Origin: Candidula unifasciata
Lineage: Eukaryota; Mollusca; Gastropoda; Stylommatophora; Geomitridae
DNA length: 64,000 bases
Assembly: GCA_905116865.2 (NCBI GenBank)
Contig: CAJHNH020008461.1
Location: 215,001 to 279,000 of the forward strand
Direction of reading: 5' to 3'
The position numbers and the translations under genes were made by a program. Shown piece after piece: positions 21,838 through 32,000 of the stretch. The notes under the pieces are model-generated. The model ran no database searches. It saw only the letters and a list, made by a program, of their open reading frames with translations, and was not told where the DNA came from. Each line of letters begins with the position of its first letter. Positions within the stretch are counted from its first letter, which is position 1.

Positions 21838-22683
21838 CAGTCGCAGCAGGGCCATTGGGTCAGCCTGGAGAGCGCATTGCCTAGAATACTCACATGGGGT
21901 GAGATCTGGCGGATGACCCCGCTGCGACTGAGCTTTATCGTTCGTTCGGCGTACGATGTATTACCGTCCGGTGTTAACATGGTTAAATGGTCTGCGACCA
22001 ACGATCCGACTTGCCCGTTGTGCAAATCAAAGCAAACTCTTGAGCACGTCCTGTCCGCGTGCAGGAAAGCTCTAGGTCAAGGCCGATATACCTGGCGCCA
22101 CAACAAGGTGCTAAAGGAGTTAGCAGCCGTTGTCGACCAGGCTAGAATGAGGGCTAATGCCAGAGCCAGTTCTAGTATCGTCCCCATTCGTTTCCACAAG
22201 GCTGGGCAGGTTCCAAAAGGTAATGTCAACAAAAACGCATTCGCTCCATCTGTGCTAGACTCTGCGAGGGACTGGTTACTGGCGGTTGATCTGCCAGGAC
22301 ATGAACGGTATCCCGAGTTGATCCGTAAAACCGGCCTGCGACCGGACATCGTTCTCCATTCTGCGCAAAAACGGCAACTCATCCTGATTGAGTTGACGGT
22401 CCCGTTTGAGTCGCGGATGGAGGAGAATCATTTGTATAAGCTCGAGAAATACAGTGATTTAGCAGCCGGTTTGAGGAGAAACGAGGCTTACACAGTGCGG
22501 GTATTTGCCGTCGAAGTGGGAGCGAGAGGCCTCGTTTCCACTTCGCTCTACAATGTGGTTAAAGAGTTAGGATTGCGCGGTAATGAACGGAAACGGGCAC
22601 TCAAAAAACTTGGTGAGGTGGCCGAAAGGGCATCCAGCTGGCTCTGGACGCAGCGCAACAACGTAGGGGACGGGCCTCGGTGA
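21838..22683 (+). pseudogene. R2/NeSL-type LINE, C-terminal zinc finger and restriction-like endonuclease
   Basis: An open frame of about 280 codons follows a TAA at 21835 and has no own ATG at its beginning, so it is the 3' piece of a larger protein. The start matches the linker downstream of the RT domain (QGHWVSLESALPRILTWGEI). A zinc knuckle follows, CPLCKSKQTLEHVLSAC (Cys-x2-Cys-His-Cys), then GRYTWRHNKVLKEL. A PD-(D/E)xK type nuclease core comes next, RPDIV followed by LIELTVPFE, and the frame closes with ERASSWLW. These features fit the restriction-like endonuclease of the R2/NeSL group of non-LTR elements, which nick target DNA for reverse transcription. The frame is intact here although the RT domain is missing. 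GC content is higher than in the neighbours, suggesting a fairly recent insertion. Confidence 0.75.
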
Positions 22684-23866
22684 GCTGGTCCGGGTATCTA
22701 GTGGAAAAGAGTTTCTTATCCCTTTGAAAAGTCCATCGTGTACGAATTGTCTGCCAGTGTCTCTCTGCCAACTGCTAATAAAAGTCCAAGATGTGTCCGG
22801 TAAACCAAAGTAAGCTTGTCGCTCGGTCGTCCAGGAATGCGGACTGTTCTAATTACGCAGCCGCGGCGGCTTCTTATCTCACAGTACCTCCTTCGAAACC
22901 ACCAAGTCGTCTTGTCTTTGGCCGAAAGTATAACACCATCCGGTAATTCTGTGCGGCGGGGAAGCAGCCCTGAGCTTCATGAACTCAGGTGGGCCCACCT
23001 CCGAATACGTTTAGGAATCGTGGGCCGAAACGTGTGTCGAAAGAGGATAATTTCTACTGATGACTGTAGATCCCCGCTGTACTTGCTCCCTGTGAGTTTA
23101 TTCCTATAGTATATTTAGGTGAAGAACAAGATGATGCAATGTAGACGCAATTAGAAAATTTCACATAAGAACGCACAAAGTAAACAAGCTGAGCCGACTA
23201 GGACCTTCCAGAAGCAATCAAAGCGAGTAGAAAACAAATATCACGCTTTTCAGCATTTCAGTATAAATAATGAGTAAGAAACCACTTGGGTAATCCTTCA
23301 GTCTACGAGACAGAGAACGAGGGACTAGTCTCATGAACTCTCGCGGTTGTGGAGACACTAGAGAGATACCAGAGAGGAGACATGAAACGACACAACGAAC
23401 TACAGAGACAACATGGATCCATAGTTAACAGAAACACATTTCGTAGAAACACTATGGAAATGTTAGAGTCGACGATCAATCTGTTAGTACCAAACAGCGC
23501 TAGAAGCCAGGTGACAGTTACAGACACTAGAGCCAGTTAGCAAAGTAACTAGAGATTTTAAAAAAGAGTATGTAACAATAAAGCTAAAACAGCGGCCATT
23601 CAGAATATCATTGACGTTGTTTGTGACATTGCTAAAGTATCTCAATAAAGACAGTATAGACGAGAACAGTTGTTCCCAGACATTTTATTACACAAGCATC
23701 AGAGTCACGTGAGAAGCATGCAGCAAGCAAAATATCATCATCACCACCACTATCGACACGACCACACCTTCAGTAGCAAACTAAAGACGAACCTGGGTGT
23801 AACGTCAGAGTAAACAAATAACACAGACAGCTGTGCTGCAATATTTCCCTGGGAAAGACACAAACA
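22684..23866. other. No gene recognised; beginning may be LINE 3' UTR
   Basis: The first few hundred bases keep the higher GC content of the LINE and may be its 3' untranslated part. The short open frames at 22816-23109 and 23349-23540 show no known motif. Confidence 0.35.
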
Positions 23867-23960
23867 TACACACACACACACACACACACTCCCTTGTATA
23901 TACTCGCACCACGCAAACACACTCTCACACAAAAAAAAACACGCACGCGCACACACATAC

Positions 23961-23993
<33 letters not shown>
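23867..23993. repeat. (CA)n and (GA)n microsatellites
   Basis: CA/CACG-rich tract at 23867-23965 followed by a pure (GA)n at 23966-23993. Confidence 0.95.
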
Positions 23994-23995
<2 letters not shown>

Positions 23996-24435
23996 TGGGG
24001 GATGGTTTCAGTGAAAAAGGAGCGGGTCCCATCCCACCTCTCCTAATAATTGGAAATCACTGCTATACACCACCTACTCTGGGCAGTTGGGAAGACCCGA
24101 TATTGTCCTGCAATCACGGGGACCTCTGAATTTGCAGAGGGGGAGGAGAGCTTTACGACGCAGGCATTGGCCGCGAAGATGACATTCTTTTGTATCAGGT
24201 CGAGAGAATCGTTTCTGCGCAGATCTCGCTGCGATATGCTCAAGCGATTTCTTTTATACAAAATAAAACGAAAAAGATATGTTAGGATCAAGAGAAGACA
24301 GGACGAGCACAAATGTAAGCACACTTTCCAACGTGCAATGACGTCGTTTGAGATAGCCACGGCCAACTGAGATAACATACACTCCACAAGGACATTGGGA
24401 CAGGTTAGCAGATAATCCGCGCTTGTTCAAGGTCT
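23994..24435. other. No gene recognised
   Basis: Overlapping open frames on both strands (24043-24387) lack any known motif or splice context. Confidence 0.35.
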
Positions 24436-24730
24436 TTGCTTCTTCTTCTTCTTCTTTTTCTTCTTCTTCTTCTTCTTCTTCTTCTTCTTCTTCTTCTTCT
24501 TCTTCTTCTTCTTCTTCTTCTTCTTCTTCTTCTTCTTCTTCTCCTCCTCCTTCATCATGCCGAGTCCTTGAGTTTCAGTGAACCAGATATCACCGGCTCT
24601 ATTTATCTCTCTGGTTGGCCTTCTCTTCCCAATTGGTGACACCAAGTGTTTGCAGGTCTGTCTGGACGTTATCTCTCCATCGTATTTTTAGTATGCCTTG
24701 TTCAAGGTCTTTGCGAAAATTATAATTTTT
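24436..24730 (-). mobile_element. LINE C-terminus with (GAA)n tail, minus strand
   Basis: On the minus strand one frame reads KIRWRDNVQTDLQTLGVTNW followed by EEKANQRDK, the usual C-terminal signature of RTE/Jockey-like LINE proteins. It runs into a pure (GAA)n tail of about 100 nt at 24540-24436. A diverged relative is at 14769-14985. Confidence 0.65.
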
Positions 24731-24819
24731 TTTTTGTATGTGTGCTTTATAAGGCTCAGCTCGTCTCTGTGGCTTACTTGGTAGAGAGTGTAACTGTTCT
24801 AATCAAAAATTGCGTAGAC

Positions 24820-25019
24820 CAGTGATTCCCAAACTGTGCGCCGCGGCCCCCAGTGGAGCCGTGACTTCTTCACAGGGGCGCTGCCAAATATTGTAAAAAC
24901 TTCATAATTAATATAACCAAGATACGAATAGTCATACTTTTTCTTAGGTTAGGGCGCCGTGGAACAATTTTAATTGAAAAAAAGAGGCGCCTCGGCCAAG
25001 ACAAGTTTGGGAAACACTG
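24820..25019. mobile_element. hAT-type MITE, 200 bp
   Basis: The ends are inverted repeats: CAGTGATTCCCAAACT on the left and AGTTTGGGAAACACTG on the right. The interior is non-coding and GC-rich, with two similar arms (GGGCGC). The CAGTG...CACTG ends and length match hAT-derived MITEs. The expected 8-bp target duplication is not clear (GCGTAGAC versus TATGTGGT), so the copy is old. Confidence 0.82.
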
Positions 25020-25865
25020 TATGTGGTTGCAGGGAGACACCTATGATTTATAGCAGACGTACAATATCAAGGAGTACTACTTTTGGAGTGTAAGAAGTTT
25101 AAACTTCGAATAAACCATTAACTGACTATATGAATCTCTGTCAATTACCTATGACGATGTAAAAAACTTGTTGCAGATAAACAACCCCAGAAACCTAGTG
25201 GTAAAGTCAAGTAACTTTATACTATAACTAAGATCCATAAATAGAAGGGTAAAGAATGCTACGACACTTTGCTACAACATGGTATAAGTAAGACGACAAA
25301 CGAAGAAGAAAAGTTATGTCCATTCTATCTTTGGAGAAGTTTCTCCTAAAGATAAAAACCAAAGAGGTGTTGACCATTACAAAAAGGGCATACTTAATTT
25401 TGGTTAAGACTATCTAAACACTCATAACACAATTTATATCGTAATCCCCCCCCCCCCCCCCACCCAAGTGTAAACAGTGCAATATTTAAAACAATAATAT
25501 AAATTACATACTTAGCTTAAAAATAAATATCCAATTTCATATATGTATTCTGAGTAATGGACACTGTATATCCTAGACTTATAACTCTCAGAGTTGAACA
25601 GGATATGTTTGTGCAAATTGCTATTATTACTACATGCTAGAAAACGCGTTTCATAACTCTTGACGATTCAGTGGAATAGGGTTTGATTTCCACAGCTGGA
25701 GTTTAGGGAAACATGAAATGTGTGTGGCTTTGGGATAGTGTTATTGGAGTCAGTCTGACGACACAGCAGTGGATGTCCATGTGCACTAAAGGCAGCATCT
25801 GTTTTGAAGACGGTACTTTCAACTTTTAAGGTCCAGGCTAGTCAAGCGTAACTGTTTGCGACTAC
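25020..25865. other. No gene recognised
   Basis: AT-rich, with a poly-C run at about 25446-25461. No exon or repeat family recognised. Confidence 0.4.
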
Positions 25866-26155
25866 ATAAATCTTCTTCTTCTTTGTAAGCTGTAAACTCC
25901 GGCGGAAAGTCCTGGTTGTTCGTCCATTTGGACTTTGGCATTGTGCCAGGGCCTGAGATTTTAGTGTACGTCCGTTTTACTGGTTTAGCTTATTTGTGTG
26001 CAGTTGGTTGTTCCTTGCCACTCGGGCAGATGCAGTCCGATTTCGAAGGAAGTCCCCAGTTAGTCGACTCCTACAACACGCTTGCAGTAGGACTATTCCT
26101 GTCTCCCCCCTCCCCCACAATGGGGTACCAGAACCCACACGGACAGACTAAAAAA
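25866..26155 (-). repeat. (GAA)n-tailed dispersed repeat, copy 2
   Basis: Starts TCTTCTTCTTC on the plus strand (short tail). The family body follows: TGTAAACTCCGGCGGAAAGT, CTGGTTGTTCGTCCA, GGCAGATGCAGTCCGATTTC, TCGACTCCTACAACACGCTT, and it ends near CAGAACCCACACGG. Confidence 0.8.
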
Positions 26156-26180
26156 TGAACATTTACGCTTCTAGACAATG

Positions 26181-26280
26181 CATTAAAAAAGTTCAGACAA
26201 CGAGAATATCACCACGGTGCACGAACTCTATTAAAAAAGTTCAGACAACGAGAATATCACCACGGTGCTCGAACTTTATT
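26181..26280. repeat. Two tandem copies of a 50-bp unit
   Basis: The unit contains AAAAAAGTTCAGACAACGAG and ATCACCACGGTGC, nearly identical in both copies. Confidence 0.9.
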
Positions 26281-26289
26281 TTTAAAAAA

Positions 26290-27560
26290 TATATTAAATA
26301 AGATCCTGGGATATAGACATAATTTCTTTTTTAAATAGCCCAGTCGATACTCAATTTGTGCAATGGTTAACATCACGTTAGTCGCATTTAAAACTCACTA
26401 TATTTCCTGGTGAAGTGACCACGGAAAAATAGAACTCTGTTAAGTATTATGTATTATATTAGAGAATAATGGCGAATCCAGCAGTGGGCGACCATGAACT
26501 TCCGCTGTGAGACTGGCAGACGACCAACACCGCTTGTTTACCATTTCGTTTCTTTCAGCGCAAGGATGTGACCTATTCTTGTTTGCAACCCACAAATACA
26601 TTATTTCTCGACAACACCTCAACAATCCACGCATTGATTTACTTAAATAACTACGTGCTTCTATTTTCAATGAATCAGTCGGGTATGTACAGAAACAAAC
26701 GGCTGTAATTTTTCTATTTTCCCCATCCAGCGTCCGTTTGTTCCGTTCAAAAAAGAAAAAAGTACGAAGATGTACGTTTTGTGTCTTTTTAAATGTGTGA
26801 TCATGTCATGCCTCGTCTGTGGTGTGGAGACCCAGTTTAGCAAAATATGGCCTTGGCACAGTTATAAACTTGCGTGCAATAAACTGTCCTATGTTGAAAT
26901 CCAGTTGAAAGTGAAGAGACACGTCGACCTTGCCCTAAACTAAGCCAATAATACGTGCAGGTCAACGTTGCGCAGTTGCTGTCTGAAACTGGGAGCTTTT
27001 CCTTACTTCTGAAATGATGTAATCACAGAGAGCAGCAACTGTGCCGACCTACTAAATCTGTTGTTTCTCTCCCAATGTACTTTACAACACGAAATGCTTT
27101 TTTATGTGGGGCAACACGCGTACAGTGGGCTGATACTTGTCAGCCAATGTGACTAGTTTGTGGTGAGCTGGGGAAGCAATCACTACAGTTTAGTTTACAG
27201 CTGACCTGATTTCTACAGGGCCTTTTCTTATAAGATCAGGTTTGAAACAATCACAATGCATTAATTAATATATTTTTAAACATTAGTTACGAAGTTTTTT
27301 TCTTTTGCTGGCACCTTCCAGTTTTTCCAGAAGACAGTAGTTAGTGTTATATTCTGCTAGATTATAGAGCGACTTGGAAATCATAACCAGGCTTTTGTCT
27401 TTTTTAACAAAGACAGTCTTAAGTGAGTACTGGCACTTTTTTATATAGAAAGAAGGCCCTGCTCATAGCCCATGTTAGTAATTACTCCTCTCCATAGCAA
27501 CCTTCCCACCTTAGCTTCTTCCTCATCAGAATGTGATTATATTATTATGGTAGTTATTCA
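26290..27560. other. No gene recognised
   Basis: This is where the missing 5' exon(s) of the ankyrin-SOCS gene could lie. No frame bounded by good splice sites with ankyrin-like sequence was identified by eye. Confidence 0.35.
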
Positions 27561-27564
27561 TTAC

Positions 27565-27685
27565 AGTCTTGTTGCATGGCATGGAGTTGTGTCAGCACAC
27601 AAACTGATACATGCTGCAGGAGATCGCAGATTATGGAGAGGCATGATCGCCCACGCCAGTCGGCAAGGCACCTGATGATGATGAG
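27565..27685 (+). mobile_element. RTE-like LINE, last 120 bp with (GAT)n tail
   Basis: Nearly identical to 21058-21178: SLVAWHGVVSAHKLIHAAGD followed by RGMIAHASRQGT, then TGATGATGATGA. Confidence 0.82.
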
Positions 27686-27789
27686 TTATTTATTATCAGA
27701 GTATTTCAGCTAGCATAGATAGCTAAGTTAACCAAGTTAAAACTAGCAGTAGTAGTACTATTGTAAACATCTCTGTTGTATTCTTTTTC

Positions 27790-28225
27790 TGCCTTTTATC
27801 TGCCTGTGGAGCATAGGTCCTCAACCAACTCCAAGTTGTTCTATCTTTCGCTATTGCATGCAGCTCACCCCATGTCCCCCCCCCCCTATCTTTTTAACTT
27901 CACTTTCTGGCTTCCTTCTCCATGTGCTTTTGGTCTGCCTGTATTTCTTTGCCCCTGTAGGTTCCAGTGCAGAGACATTCCAGTTATAAAGTTCTCAGGT
28001 TTTCTCAGCATGTATCCTATCTGCTCAGTGCAGAGACATTCCAATTATAAAGTTCTCAGGTTTTCTCAGCATGTATCCTATCCAACGGCAGCGTCTTTTC
28101 TTCACCTCTTGGTCCACTGGAATTGTTTAGTTTTCTCCCAAAGCTCAGCGTTAGTGATTCTATTAGTGATTTTATCATACCATTTAGTTCCATACATTCT
28201 GCACAGGCACCATATTAGTATAACA
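27790..28225 (-). mobile_element. RTE-like LINE C-terminus, minus strand
   Basis: The reverse complement matches the C-terminal region at 13457-13790 (same LINE family): GTGGGTTCCAATGCAAAGAC-like, TTTTCTCAGTGTGTGTCCTA-like and CACCTCTTGGTCTACTGGA-like segments in order. An internal 60-bp tandem duplication (TGCAGAGACATTCCAGTTAT and ACATTCCAATTATAAAGT) at 27968-28085 is a local rearrangement. Confidence 0.75.
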
Positions 28226-28229
28226 GATA

Positions 28230-28589
28230 ATTACAGATACAAATGCACTCAGTTTGCTTGATGCCCCCTTGAAACTTTCTGATTGCCACCCTCCCAGAGC
28301 TCATCCCACAGCTTGAAAGTGACTGCCCTACATCATGTTTTTTCATGTGCTTGGTTAAGAATTAAGAGGGATACATTTATGCCCGAGCTCTATCCTCAGT
28401 ACATGTTGTTCACCTTCAAGATGGTCCACCCCTGCCTCTTCTTCTAAGAACCATGCCTTTGATTGCTGGTTTTCCCTAAGTCAGTGCAAGTTTTTATGTT
28501 GCCAAAGCAGGTCTTTTTTCTGGTGGTACACACTGGTATGCAGTATGGGCACCGTTTTAGGCATCTTTTTTTCAGCACCACTGTAATAG
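28230..28589. other. No gene recognised
   Basis: Pyrimidine-rich sequence upstream of the first recognised exon; presumed intron. Confidence 0.35.
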
Positions 28590-28695
28590 ACACTTTGTGG
28601 TAAGTACCAGTATCTTTTTTACTACACTTTGTGGTAAGTACCAGTATCTTTTTTTCTACACTTTGTGTTAAGTACCAGTATCTTTAATTCTAGAA
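28590..28695. repeat. 36-bp repeat, three copies, each with a GTAAGTACC donor-like site
   Basis: Three tandem copies share ACACTTTGTGGTAAGTACCA followed by GTATCTTTTTT. Each carries a strong 5' splice site match, GTG|GTAAGT (third copy GTTAAGT). Confidence 0.85.
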
Positions 28696-28763
28696 AAAAA
28701 ATCCTGCTCCAAAGTCAAAGTTTTTCTATTTTTGAGACATGATAATTAGTGAATTAGTTAAAG

Positions 28764-28812
28764 CAGATCATATGACTGAGTAGCCTAGTAAAAGATTTTT
28801 CAACTTAATTAA
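28764..28812. repeat. 48-bp direct repeat, left copy, upstream of first exon
   Basis: Shares TGACTGAGTAGCCTAGTAAA and AGATTTTTCAACTTAATTA with 29377-29425, with about one mismatch. It includes the pyrimidine region before the acceptor at 28823. Confidence 0.9.
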
Positions 28813-28823
28813 CCTGACCACAG

Positions 28824-29016
28824 GAACTTTCCCAAGCTGCTACCATCAGGAAGTATGCAGTTGACTGAAGTTGTGTATGGCTACTTTTCCACTCTGTACC
28901 AGTACATGCGCTCTGTGTGGCCAGTGAGTTTGGTCTATGAGTATCTCCTGGTGCCACCTTCCGAAGAAACCACACAGTCAGTTTTAACCATAATTTCTCT
29001 TCTGAAGTGCTCTGAG
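28824..29016 (+). CDS. ankyrin-SOCS gene, visible exon 1
   Basis: Acceptor CCACAG at 28823, donor GTAAGT at 29017. Encodes NFPKLLPSGSMQLTEVVYGY to ISLLKCSE, a helical stretch before the ankyrin repeats. The ATG at 28855 could start a shorter protein, but the open frame extends back to the acceptor. Confidence 0.75.
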
Positions 29017-32000
29017 GTAAGTGTGTACAGTATGTACATAAACCTGACATCTTTCTCTGTCTTCTGTATATTAAACAAGTGTGTAATAATTTAGTCCTGT
29101 CCACGTGTTGATTTTTTTAAAGGTTTTTCTTTGGTTGAAAGGGGTGCAGAGAAGAAACTGGCTTAACAGCATCAAAAAATATACAGGACTAAATTATTAC
29201 ACATTTGTTTAATAAGTGGAAAACAGAAAGATGGTGGTCTTTTGAGTGTTAGTTCATCCATTGTTACACCACCACGACCTTGATGGGTCAAGGGTTATGT
29301 TATGTTATTTTATACAGTATTCTCAGAAATGTTCGGCATTCAATGTCTGAGTAATTAAAATTGTTACCTAAACAAGTCAGATCATGTGACTGAGTAGCCT
29401 AGTAAAAGATTTTTCAACTTAATTACTATTTTTAGGCAATGTCTGTGGGGGGGTCCATCAGCTAGGGATTTATGGCCCCATAGCATGCAGGTTACAGAAA
29501 ATTTAAGCCAGCATGAAGGCTGTGCATTCTAACCATTCGGCCAGCCACTAGGACCCCATAATACCACATAACTTCCAAAGTGATGCTGTTAAATGCCTTT
29601 CCACCCCACTAATATAAAGAGGTCCTGGAGTGAGCTGCAAAAGTTTGATGACTCATGTGAATGAATTATATTCCATCTCAGAATACATTGCCTTCAGCTT
29701 TACAGTTTGAATCAGCCAATAAATGATCTCCGCTTTTAGGACAAGTTGCCAGAGACTTTTAAATTGCTGAAGTTGCTGCCAAAAGATGAAGATTGGCAGA
29801 ATATTGTTGATAAAGTGACTGGGTATGACATCCTTCAACTTGCTGTTTTAGCCAGGTAAGTCATTGTTTTTGTCCTAAGAGCTATATGTTTATCAAATTT
29901 GTTAGTACTTCACTGCAGAAAGTCACAGTTCAGCATTCTTTAGCAGATGAGAAATACTCTATTTGCCTATCTGTCATCCTATCATGTCACCTTTTTTTCT
30001 TAACATATGTCACTTATTTAAGTTACTTTTTTGTTACCATATGTCACTTCTTTCACGTTACTTTTTTCTTAACATGTGTCACTTCTTTCACGTTACTTTT
30101 TTTAAATCCTGTAATTTCAATTGTTTTCTCAACCTTTTATTTGATCCTCTTTTTATCTTGTCATGTGATCGTTTTCTCATCCTGTCAAGTGATTCATTTA
30201 TCGTCCTGTCAAGTGTTCCTGTCAGATGGTCATTTTTTCATCCTGTCATGACACATGGTGAGCTCCAAGAATATCGTCAGAAGCGACTAAGAAAGTGTTG
30301 CTCACAATTGTTGTTGACCTCGTAAGGAAATGCAGATAACTGGCACTGTGTGCTTAACCAAGCATGTTGTAAAAAGTGACTGAGGGTAGAGCTGGTCTTG
30401 GTTTTGGCTGTCCAGAAAGATTTCAGGCAAATACCAACCATGTAATACCTTATCATCAGTCAGCAGTTAGTGTTTCTAGAACGTGCTTTCATCAGAGCAC
30501 TCCTGAAAGTCTCTCTCTCTCTGTAGTTAGTTCTGCAGCTGAATATGCCTTCATAGCCAGTGCACCCTTAGTGTCGCATATCCACATTCACGGAGGTCTG
30601 CCCTTGCTCATTTTCCATCCACATTCACGGAGGTCTGCTCTGGCTCATTTTCCATCCACATTCACGGAGGTCTGCCCTGGCTCATTTTCCATCCACATTC
30701 ACGGAGGTCTGCCCTGGCTCATTTTCCATCCACATTCACTGAGGTCTGCCCTGTCTCATTTTCCATCCACATTCACGGAGGTCTGCCCTGGCTCATTTTC
30801 CATCCACATTCACGGAGGTCTGCCCTGGCTCATTTTCCATCCACATTCACGGAGGTCTGCCCTGGCTCATTTTCCAAAAAACTGTACCCTCTGCTACTGT
30901 GATGCTTAGAATGGCCAAAATACCCCAGCTTCTGGGACAGAATGCTGTTTATGAGCCAATTCTCCTTGATGCTCAGATCATGTAGGATCTTGGTATTTCT
31001 CTTCTTCTTGGTCCATGGTAGTCCAAGACAGTTTCTAACCTATTTGTATTAAATTAGATTGCATTATCCCAGTGGGGGTTTCGGGGCCCTAGTGTAGGAA
31101 GACAAGAGTAAACCCACTGCTTACCCACAAGTGTTTTGTAAGAGCAGACTAATTGGAAGCTACCTTCGAAGTCGTAGTGCATCTGCCTGAGAGGCAAGGA
31201 ACCAACAGTCTGCATACAAATGAGACAGATCTGTAAAACTGATGTGCCCTCAACACTCAGGTTCTGGAACAAGACTTAAGTCCGGAGCTGGACGAATACC
31301 CAGGACTTTCCGTCAGAGTTTACAGCTCGTTAATGTGAAAAAGAAGAAGAAGAGATTGCATTAAATCAACCACCAGAATAGCAAACTTAGTTCTGTGTCA
31401 CCTTTGAGTTAGTGGAGCATTAGAAATGCAAATAATGGTAACACAAACTACATGTCCTAAGGGACAACCCAGGAGGGTGGCCATGATTCACTACCTGATA
31501 ATTTAGAAAATATAGCAGCAGAATCCAGCCATTCATAAACATGGCTAGAAGAGGTTAGCTGAGTTAGTTGAGCATATATGCTTTTTGGCGGTGGCAAGGT
31601 AAAATGAGCCCTGTCATGGGTGCTACATTATAGTTTGATCATGAGGCATTTGTAAAGTATACACTGAATCTGTAGCTGGATTGACTTGCGGGTATGATGA
31701 CCGCCTTTGACTCAGAAAGAGAGTAAATGAAGCAAGCTGGATTTTTCCACAATAGCCAGCTTAAAAATGTGTAAATAACCCAGTATTGGATGTCTTGAGA
31801 AGTTGTAATAAGACAGGATGGAGACCTTGAGAAGTTGTAAGAAGACAGGATGGAGACCTTGAGAAGTTGTAACAAGACAGGAGGGAGACCTTGAGAAGTT
31901 GTAAAAAGAGAAAAGGGAGATCTTAAGTTGTAAAAAGAGACAAAAGGGAGGCCTAGATAAGTTTTAAAGAGACAGGAGAGAGATGTGAGAACTTGTAAAA

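Noticed and set aside
30376..30909. 177-codon ORF with repeated HIHGGLPWLIF
   Set aside because: Created by a 37-bp minisatellite inside an intron, with no splice-bounded structure.
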